From Caballeronia arvi (GTDB taxonomy: Bacteria; Pseudomonadota; Gammaproteobacteria; Burkholderiales; Burkholderiaceae): a DNA stretch of 64,000 nucleotides. The DNA is taken from NCBI RefSeq assembly GCF_001544695.2, contig NZ_FCOM02000010.1, positions 169,294-233,293 on the forward strand. The letters run 5' to 3'. The translations under genes and the position numbers were made by a program. The notes beneath the pieces were generated by a model. That model did not search any database. It was not told the DNA's origin and was given only the letters and a program-made list of their open reading frames with translations. Shown in pieces: positions 8,205 through 17,592 of the stretch (positions are counted from its first letter, which is position 1; every line of letters starts with the position of its first letter).

Positions 8205-9389
8205 ATGCAAACCGTCAACATCTCCTCCTGCCTGCCCGAAGATTTCGCCGATGCCGTGCTGATCGGCCGCGTGTGGCATCCGGCGCCGGTGAATGGTCCG
8301 TCTGTCGTCGCGGTGCGCAAGGGCGAAGTGTTCGACATCACGCGCGCCGCGCCGACCACCGCCGATCTCTTCGATCGCGACGATGCACTCGATATCGCTC
8401 GCAACGCAGAAGGCGAGCATCTCGGCAACGTTCAGGATCTGCTGCTGTCGACGCTCGACACTTCCGCCGATGGCCTGCGCCTGCTCGCGCCCTGCGACGT
8501 GCAAGCGGTGAAGGCGTGCGGCGTCACGTTCGCGGTGAGCCTGCTGGAGCGCGTGATCGAGGAGCAGGCGGGCGGCGACGCGAGCAAGGCTCAGGAAGTG
8601 CGCGACACGATCAACAAGCTGATCGGCGCGGATCTATCGAAGATCAAACCCGGCTCGGACGCCGCGATGAAGCTGAAGGCGGAACTGGAGCGGCGTGGCG
8701 CGTGGTCGCAATACATGGAAGTCGGCATCGGGCCGGATGCGGAAGTGTTCTCGAAGTCGCAACCGATGTCGTCGGTGGGTTTCGGCGCGGACGTCGGCCT
8801 GTATCCGACATCGCAATGGAACAACCCGGAGCCGGAGATCGTGCTGGCGGTGAATGCGCGCGGCGAGATCGTCGGCGCGACGCTCGGCAACGACGTGAAT
8901 CTTCGCGATATCGAAGGCCGCAGCGCGCTGCTGCTCGGCAAGGCGAAGGACAACAACGCGTCGTGCGCGATCGGTCCGTTCGTGCGTCTCTTCGATGAGC
9001 GCTTCACGCTGGATTCGGTGCGCGGCACGAGCGTGTCGTTGAAGATCGAAGGCACGGACGATGGCTTCGTGCTCGAAGGCGTGAGCCACATGAGCGAAAT
9101 CAGCCGCGATCCGGCCGATCTCGTGACGCAGACGCACGGCGCGCATCATCAATACCCGGACGGCTTCATGCTGTTTCTCGGGACGATGTTCTCGCCGATC
9201 AAGGATCGCGATACGAAAGGCGGCGGCTTCACGCATCATCTCGGCGATGTCGTGACCATCTCGACGCCGTCGCTCGGGGCGCTGGTCAATACGGTGCGCT
9301 TGTCGACCGAGATCGAGCCGTGGACGTTCGGCGTGCGGGCGTTGTATCGGAGTCTGGCGGCGCGGGGGGTGTTGGGGAAGGCCGACTGA
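8205..9389 (+). CDS. Fumarylacetoacetate hydrolase family protein
   Basis: Seen: 394 residues starting MQTVNISSCLPEDFADAVLIG. The FAH-fold core includes VGIGPDAEVFSKSQPMSSVG, WNNPEPEIVLAVNARGEIVG, the metal-site strand GNDVNLRDIEGRSALLLGKA, and a C-terminal GFTHHLGDVVTISTPSLGAL. The EPEI and the Asp of VNLRD fit the divalent-metal ligands of the family. Members cleave or hydrate 2-keto acids in sugar-acid and aromatic catabolism, and the exact substrate cannot be read from the sequence. The divergent IclR regulator suggests a catabolic role. The ATG at 8205 was chosen because the open frame further upstream runs through the opposing regulator gene and the operator repeat. Confidence 0.85.
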   Translation: MQTVNISSCLPEDFADAVLIGRVWHPAPVNGPSVVAVRKGEVFDITRAAPTTADLFDRDDALDIARNAEGEHLGNVQDLLLSTLDTSADGLRLLAPCDVQAVKACGVTFAVSLLERVIEEQAGGDASKAQEVRDTINKLIGADLSKIKPGSDAAMKLKAELERRGAWSQYMEVGIGPDAEVFSKSQPMSSVGFGADVGLYPTSQWNNPEPEIVLAVNARGEIVGATLGNDVNLRDIEGRSALLLGKAKDNNASCAIGPFVRLFDERFTLDSVRGTSVSLKIEGTDDGFVLEGVSHMSEISRDPADLVTQTHGAHHQYPDGFMLFLGTMFSPIKDRDTKGGGFTHHLGDVVTISTPSLGALVNTVRLSTEIEPWTFGVRALYRSLAARGVLGKAD

Positions 9390-9429
9390 GTTTGCGCTCC
9401 GGCCATCACGCAAGGTGCGCCGCAGCGCC

Positions 9430-10413
9430 TTACGACGCCCCGAAGCGGAACCCCTTCGCCTGTCCCTTCGTAACGAGCTGAACCGGCGTCTCCATGTACG
9501 GCGACAAATCCCCTTGCCGCCGTTTTTCCACGAGCGCCTTCACCGCCACGTCCAGACCGAACACCGCCTGCCGCGCACCGAATTGCTCGACGGTCGCAAG
9601 CAGGCGTCCATCGTCTAGCATCGGCTGCACGGCTTCGATATTGTTGTAGCCCGTCACCAGCACGCGGCCCTTCTTCCCCGCGATGCGCGCCGCATCGATC
9701 GCGCCCATCGCGATGTTGTCGTTCGCGCAGAGCAAGCCGCGCAGCGTCGGATGCGCATAGAGCATCTGCAGCGCGATGGACTTGCCGCTCGCCGACGTCC
9801 AGTCGCCGCTGTCCGAATCGGCGATGCGCACGCCCGCCGCGTTCATCGCCTCCCTGAAACCGAGCGTGCGCTGCTGCGAATTTCGATCGTTGGACGGCCC
9901 TTCGATGATGCCGACTTCGTCGCCCGCGGCGAGCTTCGACGCGAGATAAGCGCCGACGAGCTTCGCACCGCGCCGGCTGTCCGGCCCGACGAACGGAATC
10001 GTGAGGTTCGCCGCGTCCTGCGCGGCTTCGTCGAAGGGATTGTCGATCGCGATCACGATGATGCCCGCCGCAATCGCTTTCGCGGACACCGGCAGCAGCG
10101 CCTTCGAGTCCACCGGCGCGATGACGATCGCGTTCGTCTTTGCATCGATCAAGGTTTCGACGATGTGGATCTGACCGGCGACGTCGTTGTCCGTGGTCGT
10201 GCCGTGCGTCGTGAGATCGAGTTGCGACGCGTAATGCCGCTGGTAGTTGCGCGCGCCGTCGATCATCGACGCGACGAACGGATCGTTCAGCGACTTCAGC
10301 ACCAGCGCGACCGTCGCCTTGTCGGATGCCGCGCGCGTATCGCGCACACGCGCGAAGCCGCACGCGCTCAGGGCGCAGGCGGCAAGCAGGCGTCGGCGGA
10401 CAAGGCTCGTCAT
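9430..10413 (-). CDS. Sugar-type ABC transporter substrate-binding protein (periplasmic-binding-protein-4 family), orphan
   Basis: Seen: 327 residues. The export signal has twin arginines and a possible lipobox (VRRRLLAACALSAC). The mature part has an RbsB/LacI-type fold: VALVLKSLNDPFVASMIDGA at the start, AIVIAPVDSKALLPV, GIIVIAIDNPF, GLLCANDNIAMGAIDAA, and VTGYNNIEAVQPML. No ATPase or permease is adjacent, so it may serve a distant transporter or the ribose-type system at 12.9-16.5 kb. A perfect inverted repeat lies 14 bases upstream of the start codon. The ligand is unknown but is likely a monosaccharide or polyol. Confidence 0.85.
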   Translation of the reverse strand: MTSLVRRRLLAACALSACGFARVRDTRAASDKATVALVLKSLNDPFVASMIDGARNYQRHYASQLDLTTHGTTTDNDVAGQIHIVETLIDAKTNAIVIAPVDSKALLPVSAKAIAAGIIVIAIDNPFDEAAQDAANLTIPFVGPDSRRGAKLVGAYLASKLAAGDEVGIIEGPSNDRNSQQRTLGFREAMNAAGVRIADSDSGDWTSASGKSIALQMLYAHPTLRGLLCANDNIAMGAIDAARIAGKKGRVLVTGYNNIEAVQPMLDDGRLLATVEQFGARQAVFGLDVAVKALVEKRRQGDLSPYMETPVQLVTKGQAKGFRFGAS

Positions 10414-10426
10414 AAATCTTATTTTC

Positions 10427-10446
10427 GAGACGTTTGAGAACGTCTC
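10427..10446. promoter_or_regulatory. Perfect inverted repeat upstream of the orphan binding-protein gene
   Basis: GAGACGTT-TGAG-AACGTCTC, with 8-bp arms at 10427-10434 and 10439-10446, lies 14-33 bases before the ATG at 10413. The size and shape fit a repressor operator of LacI/GalR type, or a leader hairpin that could occlude the ribosome site. Confidence 0.5.
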
Positions 10447-10485
10447 ATTGTAGACGCACGGGCCTAAGGGCCGAATGCAGCCTTC

Positions 10486-10884
10486 TCAGCGCGCCGCCGC
10501 TTCCACGAGCGCGGCCACGCCGCTGACGGGCTTCATCAGATCGGCGTCGAGGCCGTGACGCGCGCGCAGATAGTCCGTTGCGTTATAGGAAAGCCAGGCG
10601 CGGCCATCGGCGTCTTCCCATGCCAGAACCTTGAGCGGCAAGTCGAGCGCGGCGGTCGGCACGGCCTGCATCAGCGGCGTGCCCGCCTGCGGATTGCCGA
10701 ACACGAGCAACTGGCTCGGCGGCATCGTGAGACCGGCGCGCGCGGCGTCGCCACTGAAGTCGACGCGCGCGAACAGCGTCAATCCACGCGCGCGGATCAA
10801 CGCTTCGAGCTTGTCGGCGGTCGCGACCGCGCCGTGCGCGCTCGCAATCGTGACGACGCCGTTGTCCGCGGCATCGAGGCTCAT
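10486..10884 (-). CDS. DUF302 domain protein
   Basis: Seen: 132 residues from MSLDAADNGVV. The frame has the DUF302 pattern: GAVATADKLEALIRARGLTLFARVDFSGDAARAGL followed by MPPSQLLVFGNPQAGTPLMQ and LPLKVLAWEDADGRAWLSYN. The function of DUF302 is not established; the family is thought to bind small ligands. The start codon overlaps the stop of the preceding msrC gene as ATGA (10881-10884), so the two are translationally coupled. This suggests a shared oxidative-stress role (inference). No signal peptide is seen. Confidence 0.85.
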   Translation of the reverse strand: MSLDAADNGVVTIASAHGAVATADKLEALIRARGLTLFARVDFSGDAARAGLTMPPSQLLVFGNPQAGTPLMQAVPTAALDLPLKVLAWEDADGRAWLSYNATDYLRARHGLDADLMKPVSGVAALVEAAAR

Positions 10885-11378
10885 TGCCTGCTCCACGCCA
10901 CCGCGACGAACGCCGTGCACAGCGCTTCCATGCCGAGCGCGTCTTCATCGTCGAAGCGATTCGGCACGGGGCTATCGACGTCCCATACGCCGATCAGCGT
11001 GCCGTCGTTCGCGACGAGCGGCACGACGATCTCCGAGCGCGACGCCGAATCGCAGGCGATATGGCCGGGAAACGCATCGACATCCGGTACGACCTGCGTG
11101 CGCCGGTCGCGCGCCGCCGTGCCGCACACGCCGCGCCCGATCGCAATGCGCACACACGCCGGCTTGCCCTGAAACGGCCCGACGACGAGCTCGGTTCCAT
11201 CGAAGAGATAAAAGCCCGCCCAGTTCAGATCGGGCAGCGTGTGATAAACGAGCGACGAAAAATTCGCGGCATTGGCGATGAAGTCGGTTTCATCGGCGAT
11301 AAGCGCGCGGGTTTGCTGCAGCAAGTCGTCGTACTGCGCGGCCTTGCTGGCGTGCGTGGCTTGGGAGAGCGAGAACAT
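10881..11378 (-). CDS. msrC: Free methionine-(R)-sulfoxide reductase, GAF-type
   Basis: Reduces free L-methionine-(R)-sulfoxide in the cytoplasm, with electrons from thioredoxin. Seen: 165 residues, the normal length for fRMsr. It is a single GAF domain with the three diagnostic cysteines in PACVRIAIGRGVCGTA and HIACDSASRSEIVVPL, and LNWAGFYLFDGTELVVGPFQ before them. These blocks match the E. coli YebR/MsrC pattern. The start at MFSLSQATHAS gives the family length; the longer frame from 11540 adds 54 unlikely residues. The ATGA overlap with the DUF302 gene shows that the two are co-translated. Confidence 0.92.
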   Translation of the reverse strand: MFSLSQATHASKAAQYDDLLQQTRALIADETDFIANAANFSSLVYHTLPDLNWAGFYLFDGTELVVGPFQGKPACVRIAIGRGVCGTAARDRRTQVVPDVDAFPGHIACDSASRSEIVVPLVANDGTLIGVWDVDSPVPNRFDDEDALGMEALCTAFVAVAWSRQ

Positions 11379-11614
11379 GGCGAGGCGCGGAGGAAGGATC
11401 AAAAAGTGTCGCTGACGATAGCACAACGCTTCTTCACGCGCTTTCGCGGCAAACGCCCGCCGAAAGCGCATCGCAAGGCATCGGCATGCTTCCTGGCAAT
11501 GCGGAATTCCATCGCCTAGTGTGGAAGGCGCAACGTTCACGTCGTCCTCAGCGGACGCCTAAAAACGTGCCTCGGGATTTCCCTGCTTTACTTCGTCGCG
11601 TCTTCGGTCTTAAA

Positions 11615-11631
11615 TAAATCAACTTGATTTA
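11615..11631. promoter_or_regulatory. Palindrome before the ROK regulator, candidate operator
   Basis: The 17-base palindrome TAAATCAACTTGATTTA, with AAATCAA and TTGATTT as perfect arms around a central C, sits in an AT-rich stretch 44 bases before the ROK start. It is a plausible autoregulatory site governing the whole sugar-importer operon. Confidence 0.55.
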
Positions 11632-11674
11632 ATTAATACACGGCGGCAAGACCGCTTCGAAACGGAGGCAGCGC

Positions 11675-12916
11675 GTGAAATCTCCAAGCGGCAGAGGAAG
11701 CAACTCCGCGAACGTCCGCCGGTACAACGAGCGTGTGCTCCTGCAAGCGCTGCGCCGCGCCGAACCGGCTTCGAAGGCGGAACTCGCGCGTCACGCGAAT
11801 CTGACGAGCACGGCGGTCGGCAGCATCGTCGAATCGCTGGAAAATGCGGGCCTGATCGAGTACACCGGACGGCGGCTCGACGGCCAGCGCGGCCAGCCCG
11901 CGTCGCTCATCCGGCTCGATCCGCGCGGCGCGTTCGGCATCGGCGTGCGGCTGGATCGCACGGGCATCGAGACGGTGCTCGTCAATTTCGCCGGCGATGT
12001 GCTCGCCCGCAGCGCCCTCGACGCCGTGCTGCCGCATCCGTCCGAAGTCCTGGAAATCGTGCGGCGCGATATCGAGAGCATGCTCGGCCTGCTTTCCGCG
12101 ACCGAGCGCGAACGGCTGACGGGCGTGGGCATCGCGCAGCCCTTCAATCTCGGTTCGTGGCTGCGCGAACTCGGCCTTCCCGCCGAAACCTTCCGCGCCT
12201 GGGACGAAACCGATTTCGCCGGGATGCTCGGCAACGCGCTGTCGCTGCCGGTTTTCAGTGAGAACGACGGCAATGCCGCCGCCACCGCCGAACTCTTCTA
12301 CGGCCACGGCCGCCGCTGCGACGACTTCGTCTATCTCTTTCTCGGCTCGGCGATCGGCGGCGGCATCGCGATCAACGGCGACTGTCTGCGCGGCGCGTCG
12401 GGCAACGCGGGCGATATCGGCGTGATTCCGGTGCCGCCGAGCCGCCTGCCGTCCGCGCCGCAGCCCTCCGGCCCGTGGGACATTCTGCTGTCGCGCGCGT
12501 CGCTGAACGCGCTCGTGCGCCATCTCAATTACAGCGGCGCGGCAGCAGACAACCGCGTCGATTTGCAGGCGTGCATCGAGCGGCGTCTTCCGGCCGTCGA
12601 CGAATGGATCGACGACTGCATCGAAGCGCTCGCGCCCGCCTTGCGCGCGACGCTCTGCGTGCTCGACGTGCCGATGGTCGTGATCGATTCCGACATCGAC
12701 GGCGGCCTGCTCGACAAGCTCGTCAAACGTCTTTCGGCGACGCTCGCCGCCAACGCGCCCGAAGCGCGCGGAACGCCAACGCTCGTGCGCGGCACTTTCG
12801 GCCCGGATGCGGGCGCGATCGGCGCCGCCACGCTGCCGATGTTCTTCAACTTCTCACCGCGCGCCGTCATCCGTCACGCGGGCCTCAAATCGCAGGAGGT
12901 GCACCATGCCGCATGA
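11675..12916 (+). CDS. ROK-family transcriptional regulator (NagC/XylR type)
   Basis: Seen: 413 residues from a GTG with GGAGG at 11664-11668. The N-terminal MarR-like winged helix ([20 protein letters not shown]... [20 protein letters not shown]) is followed by a ROK sugar-sensing domain ([49 protein letters not shown]). The usual ROK zinc-binding block (His, then C-x-C-G-x2-G-C) is not seen after GDIGVIPV, where a Pro/Ser-rich segment stands instead. This regulator may therefore have lost the metal site. The gene overlaps the ABC ATPase gene by 11 bases, so it is the first gene of the sugar-import operon and probably its sugar-responsive repressor. Confidence 0.88.
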   Translation: MKSPSGRGSNSANVRRYNERVLLQALRRAEPASKAELARHANLTSTAVGSIVESLENAGLIEYTGRRLDGQRGQPASLIRLDPRGAFGIGVRLDRTGIETVLVNFAGDVLARSALDAVLPHPSEVLEIVRRDIESMLGLLSATERERLTGVGIAQPFNLGSWLRELGLPAETFRAWDETDFAGMLGNALSLPVFSENDGNAAATAELFYGHGRRCDDFVYLFLGSAIGGGIAINGDCLRGASGNAGDIGVIPVPPSRLPSAPQPSGPWDILLSRASLNALVRHLNYSGAAADNRVDLQACIERRLPAVDEWIDDCIEALAPALRATLCVLDVPMVVIDSDIDGGLLDKLVKRLSATLAANAPEARGTPTLVRGTFGPDAGAIGAATLPMFFNFSPRAVIRHAGLKSQEVHHAA

Positions 12917-14444
12917 TGTTTCGACCCGACCGCCATTGCTCGAAATGCGCGGCATCAGCAAAACCTTTCCGGGCGTGCGCGCGCTCAACGACGTGCGCCT
13001 TTCGGTCTATCCCGGCGAAGTGCATTCGCTGATGGGCGAAAACGGCGCGGGCAAGTCCACGCTGATGAAAATCCTGTCGGGCGCGTATCAGGCCGATGCG
13101 GGCGGCGAGATTCTCATCGACGGCAAGATCGTCGCCATCGACGGACCGCTTGCCGCGCGCGCGCTCGGCGTCGCCGTGATCTATCAGGAACTGAGTCTCG
13201 CGCCGAATCTTTCCGTCGCGGAAAACATTTATGCGGGGCGCGAACTGCGTCGCGGAAGACTGGTCGACCGCTCGGGTATGGAGCGCGGCTGCGAGGATGT
13301 GCTCAAGCGCCTCGGCGCTGCGTTCAAACCGCATACGCTCGTCGGCGATCTGTCGATCGCGGAGCGGCAGCTCGTCGAAATCGCGCGGGCCGTGCACGCG
13401 AAGGCGCGCATCCTCGTGATGGACGAACCGACGACGCCGCTCTCGTCGCGCGAAACCGACCGTCTGTTCGAACTCGTGCGGCAACTGCGCTCGGAAGGCA
13501 TCGCGATCATCTACATCAGTCACCGCATGGCTGAGATCTACGAACTGAGCGACCGCGTATCGGTGCTGCGCGACGGCTCGTATGTCGGCACGCTGATGCG
13601 CGATGAACTGTCCGCCGAAAGCCTCGTGAAGATGATGGTCGGCCGCGATATCTCCGGCTTCTACAAGAAGGAGCACGCGCCCTACGATCCGGGCAACGTG
13701 GTGCTGTCCGTGCGCGATATCGCCGACAGCAATCGCGTCAAAGGATGCAGCCTCGATCTGCACAAGGGCGAAGTGCTCGGCATCGCGGGACTCGTCGGCG
13801 CGGGGCGCACGGAACTCGCGCGCCTGATCTTCGGCGCTGAAGAAAAGACGCGCGGCGAAGTGTCGATGCACGGCAAGCCGGTCAGGCTGCGCACGCCGCG
13901 CGACGCGATCGATGCCGGTCTCGTCTATCTGACCGAAGACCGCAAGGGACAAGGCCTCTTCCTCGACATGAGCGTGCGCGACAACATCAACATCACGATC
14001 GCCGGCCGCGACGCGAAAGCGGGCGTGATGGATCTCGCGCGCGGCAACACGCGGGCGAAGGACGCGATCGCCGCGCTCACGATCCGCGTGCCGAACATGC
14101 GCGTGAATGTCGGCGCGCTGTCGGGCGGCAATCAGCAGAAAGTGCTGCTGTCGCGCCTGCTCGAAACCAAGCCGGAAGTGCTGATCCTCGACGAACCGAC
14201 GCGCGGCGTCGATATCGGCGCGAAATCGGAGATTTATCGAATCATCAACGATCTGGCGCGCTCGGGCGTCGGCGTGATCGTCATCTCGAGCGAGCTGCCG
14301 GAAGTGATCGGCGTGGCGGACCGCGTGCTCGTGATGCGCGAAGGAGAAATCGCGGGCGAACTCGGCGGCCATTCCGGCAAGCCGATTTCACAGGAAGGAA
14401 TCATCGAACTGGCGACGGGCTCGAAGGTCGCGCTGGCGGCTTGA
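12906..14444 (+). CDS. Sugar ABC transporter ATP-binding protein (RbsA-type, two cassettes)
   Basis: Couples ATP hydrolysis to monosaccharide import at the inner membrane. Seen: 512 residues with two ABC domains. The first has Walker [10 protein letters not shown], signature [15 protein letters not shown] and Walker [13 protein letters not shown]. The second has the family's degenerate P-loop GLVGAGRTE, signature [15 protein letters not shown] and Walker [13 protein letters not shown]. Length and layout match RbsA/AraG/XylG. The start is set by AGGAGGT at 12893-12899. It overlaps the ROK gene, and the permease starts 24 bases after its stop. The substrate is not fixed by sequence alone. Confidence 0.93.
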   Translation: MPHDVSTRPPLLEMRGISKTFPGVRALNDVRLSVYPGEVHSLMGENGAGKSTLMKILSGAYQADAGGEILIDGKIVAIDGPLAARALGVAVIYQELSLAPNLSVAENIYAGRELRRGRLVDRSGMERGCEDVLKRLGAAFKPHTLVGDLSIAERQLVEIARAVHAKARILVMDEPTTPLSSRETDRLFELVRQLRSEGIAIIYISHRMAEIYELSDRVSVLRDGSYVGTLMRDELSAESLVKMMVGRDISGFYKKEHAPYDPGNVVLSVRDIADSNRVKGCSLDLHKGEVLGIAGLVGAGRTELARLIFGAEEKTRGEVSMHGKPVRLRTPRDAIDAGLVYLTEDRKGQGLFLDMSVRDNINITIAGRDAKAGVMDLARGNTRAKDAIAALTIRVPNMRVNVGALSGGNQQKVLLSRLLETKPEVLILDEPTRGVDIGAKSEIYRIINDLARSGVGVIVISSELPEVIGVADRVLVMREGEIAGELGGHSGKPISQEGIIELATGSKVALAA

Positions 14445-14468
14445 CGAAAAGCATATCTGGAGAGAGAC

Positions 14469-15506
14469 ATGGCTAACACGACGAAACACCACGAAACGGG
14501 CAGCGCCCCGGTTGCAAAGGCGGAGAGCACGGCCCAACGTCAGACGCGCATCGAGCACAAGGAACGCATGCAGGTGCTGATGCGCACCGCGGGCATGCTG
14601 CCGGTGCTGATCCTGCTGTGCATCGGCTTCGGCATCGTGACCGACGGCTTTTTCAGCTTCCAGAATCTGTCGATCGTCACGCAGCAGGCATCGATCAATA
14701 TCGTGCTGGCAGCGGGCATGACGTTCGTGATTCTGACGGGCGGCATCGATCTTTCGGTCGGCTCGATTCTGTCGGCGGGAGCGGTCGCGGCACTGCTTGC
14801 ATCGAATATTCCGGGCTGGGGATGGCTCGGCATCCCGGCCGCGCTCGCTGTGGGTCTGGGCTTCGGCGTCATCAACGGCCTCTTGATCGCGCTGTTGAAA
14901 CTGCCGCCTTTCATCGTGACGCTCGGCTCGCTCACCGCGGTGCGCGGCATCGCGCGGCTGATTGGACACGACACGACGATCTTCAATCCGCAACTGCCGT
15001 TCGCGTTCATCGGCAACGACACGCTCTTCGGCGTGCCCTGGCTCGTGATCATCGCGCTGCTGGTCGTGCTCGTGTCGTGGTTCATCCTGCGCCGCACGGT
15101 GCTCGGCCTGCGCATCTATTCGGTCGGCGGCAATCCGGAAGCGGCGCGTCTGTCGGGCATCAAGGTGTGGGGCATCGAGCTTTTCGTCTACGCGATTTCC
15201 GGTCTGCTGGCGGGTCTCGGCGCGGTAATGTCGGCGGCGCGTCTCTATGCGGCGAACGGGCTGCAACTCGGCCAGTCCTATGAACTCGACGCCATCGCCG
15301 CGGTGATTCTCGGCGGCACGAGCTTCGTCGGCGGCGTGGGCTCGATCGTCGGCACGCTGGTCGGCGCGCTCATCATCGCGGTATTGAGCAACGGCCTCGT
15401 GCTGCTCGGCGTATCGGATATCTGGCAGTACATCATCAAGGGCCTCGTGATCATCGGCGCGGTGGCGCTCGATCGTTATCGTCAACGCGGTTCGGCTCGC
15501 ACGTAA
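14469..15506 (+). CDS. Sugar ABC transporter permease (RbsC-type)
   Basis: Inner-membrane channel subunit. Seen: 345 residues, with a hydrophilic N-terminal tail of about 35 residues, then eight to ten hydrophobic segments including TAGMLPVLILLCIGFGIVTD, MTFVILTGGIDLSVGSILSA and IAAVILGGTSFVGGVGSIVG. The GGIDLSVGS and ILGGTSFxGG blocks are hallmarks of the branched RbsC/XylH/AraH permease family. AGAGAG lies before the ATG. It forms an operon with the ATPase upstream and the binding protein 70 bases downstream. Confidence 0.93.
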   Translation: MANTTKHHETGSAPVAKAESTAQRQTRIEHKERMQVLMRTAGMLPVLILLCIGFGIVTDGFFSFQNLSIVTQQASINIVLAAGMTFVILTGGIDLSVGSILSAGAVAALLASNIPGWGWLGIPAALAVGLGFGVINGLLIALLKLPPFIVTLGSLTAVRGIARLIGHDTTIFNPQLPFAFIGNDTLFGVPWLVIIALLVVLVSWFILRRTVLGLRIYSVGGNPEAARLSGIKVWGIELFVYAISGLLAGLGAVMSAARLYAANGLQLGQSYELDAIAAVILGGTSFVGGVGSIVGTLVGALIIAVLSNGLVLLGVSDIWQYIIKGLVIIGAVALDRYRQRGSART

Positions 15507-15576
15507 TCGGCTATTCGGGCGCATTCGGGTCCGCTTGCGCCCGCCCTCAAAAAAAGGACCAACCGGAGACAACAAC

Positions 15577-16524
15577 ATGCGCAAACACAATAAGCTTTTC
15601 GCCAGCGTCGCCCTCGCAATCGGGTTCACGATGTCGCTATCCGCCCACGCCGCCGACAAGCAGTTGAAGTCCATCGGCATCACGGTCGGCTCGCTCGGCA
15701 ATCCGTATTTCGTGACGATCTCGAAGGGCGCGGAAGCGAAGGCCAAGTCGATCAATCCGAACGCGAAGGTCACGGCGGTATCGTCGGATTACGACATGAA
15801 CAAGCAGTTCACGCAGATCGACAACTTCATCTCGGCGCACGTCGACATGATCCTCTTGAACGCCGTCGATCCGAAGGCGATCGAGCCGGCGGTGAAGAAG
15901 GCGCAGAAGGCGGGCATCGTCGTGGTGGCGGTGGACGTGGCGGCAGCGGGCGCCGACGCCACCGTGCAGACCAACAACGTGCAGGCCGGCGAAATCTCCT
16001 GCGATTTCCTGGCGAAAAAGCTCAACGGCAAAGGCAACGTGGTGATCGAGAACGGGCCGCAGGTATCGGCGGTCATCGATCGCGTGAACGGCTGCAAGAG
16101 CGTGCTCGCGAAGAATCCCGGCATCAAGGTCCTGTCCGACGATCAGGACGCCAAGGGCTCGCGCGAAGGCGGCATGAACGCGATGCAAGGTTATCTCACG
16201 CGTTTCCCGAAGCTCGACGGCGTGTTCGCGATCAACGATCCGCAAGCGATCGGCACGGACCTCGCGGCGAAGCAACTGCATCGCAACAATATCGTGATTA
16301 CGTCGGTGGATGGCGCGCCGGATATCGAGACCGCGCTGAAGAGCGACACGCTGGTGCAGGCGTCCGCGAGTCAAGACCCGTGGGCGATGGCGCAGCAAGC
16401 GGTGAGCGTCGGCTACGACATCATGAACGGCAAGAAGCCGGCCAACGCGGTCATTCTGTTGCCCTCGACGCTCGTCACGCGCGAGAACGTCGGCAGCTAC
16501 AAGGGCTGGTCGTCGCCGCGCTGA
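15577..16524 (+). CDS. Sugar ABC transporter substrate-binding protein (RbsB-type)
   Basis: Periplasmic receptor of the importer. Seen: 315 residues, with a signal peptide MRKHNKLFASVALAIGFTMS ending at AHA-A. The mature fold has IGITVGSLGNPYFVTISKGA, MILLNAVDPKAIEPAVKKAQ, GIVVVAVDVAAAGADATVQT and VFAINDPQAIGTDLAAK. The start at 15577 has GGAGA 8 bases upstream, and the longer frame from 15535 adds residues that do not fit a signal peptide. It differs clearly from the orphan binding protein at 9.4-10.4 kb, so the two probably see different ligands. Confidence 0.93.
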   Translation: MRKHNKLFASVALAIGFTMSLSAHAADKQLKSIGITVGSLGNPYFVTISKGAEAKAKSINPNAKVTAVSSDYDMNKQFTQIDNFISAHVDMILLNAVDPKAIEPAVKKAQKAGIVVVAVDVAAAGADATVQTNNVQAGEISCDFLAKKLNGKGNVVIENGPQVSAVIDRVNGCKSVLAKNPGIKVLSDDQDAKGSREGGMNAMQGYLTRFPKLDGVFAINDPQAIGTDLAAKQLHRNNIVITSVDGAPDIETALKSDTLVQASASQDPWAMAQQAVSVGYDIMNGKKPANAVILLPSTLVTRENVGSYKGWSSPR

Positions 16525-16536
16525 GCATCGTGATCG

Positions 16537-17448
16537 CTATTTGATCGGCAGTACGAGGAGCGCGCTCGGCTTGTCCGGCGCGCTCGACCGGTCGACGACG
16601 ATGAGCCGTTTCCTCGCGACATCCACCGCGACGCCGCGCGGCGATTCCAGATCACTAGCAATGACGCTCGGCCGGCCCCGCTTCGAAATGCTGCATACGG
16701 CGTGCGCGCCGCACTTCGTGTAGAGCGTGCCGTCGGGCGACGCGGCCATCAGGTCGGGCGCGTCGATGGTCGCGAAGACATCGCTGGCGGGCACGGGCGC
16801 GTTCGCCGCGCGCGCCGCCTGCAAATCCACTTTGTAGATGCGGTTCGCGGCCTGATCGCTGATATAGAGCATGTCCGCGACCTCCGCGAGTCCGACCGGC
16901 TTCTGCAAACCGGTGACGATATCGCGCTCGATCACCTGCCGCGGGGCCGTTCCGCGCGTGATCACGCTCACGCCGCCCGTCGCAGGCGCGCTGCCTTCCT
17001 TCACGAACCAGCTCGACAGAAACGTGCCGCCATCGAGCACGAGCAGGCCCAGCCGCCGCCGCGCCGCATTCGTGTCCGACGCGAGCGCGATCTGACCGCT
17101 CGGCGCGACATCGAACACTGCGCTCGCAGCGCCGAACCCGAAGCGCTCGACGAGCAGGTGTCCGTTCGGCGCGAACGCGATCTGGCTCAAGCCCGTGCGC
17201 TCGCCTTCGGCTGCCGGAATGCGCGCGTACAGCGAAAAATCGCTGTCGCCGATATTCGACGCCATCACGATGCCGTTGGTCTTGTCGTCGGTGACGAACA
17301 CCGCGCCGTCCGCATCGCGCACGGCGACACCGTTCGGCGCGCCCGCGAGCGGCGCCTTGCGGGCGCTCGTGCCCGGCGCGAGCGAGCCGCACGCCGCGAG
17401 GAACATCGACATTGCAAATGCCGCCATCAGCCGCCGCTTCATGCGCAT
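16537..17448 (-). CDS. Lipoprotein with SMP-30/NHL-like beta-propeller
   Basis: Seen: 303 residues. A type II signal sequence with lipobox FLAAC (Cys at residue 20) is followed by repeated propeller-like blades: GAPNGVAVRDADGAVFVTDD, LSQIAFAPNGHLLVERFG, KPVGLAEVADMLYISDQAAN and SPRGVAVDVARKRLIVVDRS. Proteins of this type include gluconolactonase-like and NHL scaffold lipoproteins, and no catalytic assignment can be made. It faces the sugar importer tail to tail, 12 bases apart, and has its own transcription unit. It is likely outer-membrane anchored in the periplasm (inference). Confidence 0.75.
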   Translation of the reverse strand: MRMKRRLMAAFAMSMFLAACGSLAPGTSARKAPLAGAPNGVAVRDADGAVFVTDDKTNGIVMASNIGDSDFSLYARIPAAEGERTGLSQIAFAPNGHLLVERFGFGAASAVFDVAPSGQIALASDTNAARRRLGLLVLDGGTFLSSWFVKEGSAPATGGVSVITRGTAPRQVIERDIVTGLQKPVGLAEVADMLYISDQAANRIYKVDLQAARAANAPVPASDVFATIDAPDLMAASPDGTLYTKCGAHAVCSISKRGRPSVIASDLESPRGVAVDVARKRLIVVDRSSAPDKPSALLVLPIK

Positions 17449-17533
17449 CTCCCGTCGATAACGCTACACATCGTAATCCAGGCGCGTATACAACGCGCGC
17501 GACCTTCCTCGCGACGATGCCGACTCGAATAAT

Positions 17534-17578
17534 TTGACGCCCTCTTGAAATCAGCCTATAACCATCCATATGGATGGT
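17534..17578 (+). promoter_or_regulatory. Sigma70-type promoter with overlapping operator palindrome
   Basis: TTGACG (17534-17539), a 17-base spacer, then TATAAC (17557-17562). A perfect 18-base palindrome ACCATCCATATGGATGGT covers 17561-17578, from the end of the -10 box to the likely transcription start. The placement is classic for repression by the ribbon-helix-helix protein encoded 15 bases further on. Confidence 0.75.
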
Positions 17579-17592
17579 AACGGGAGGGTTAG

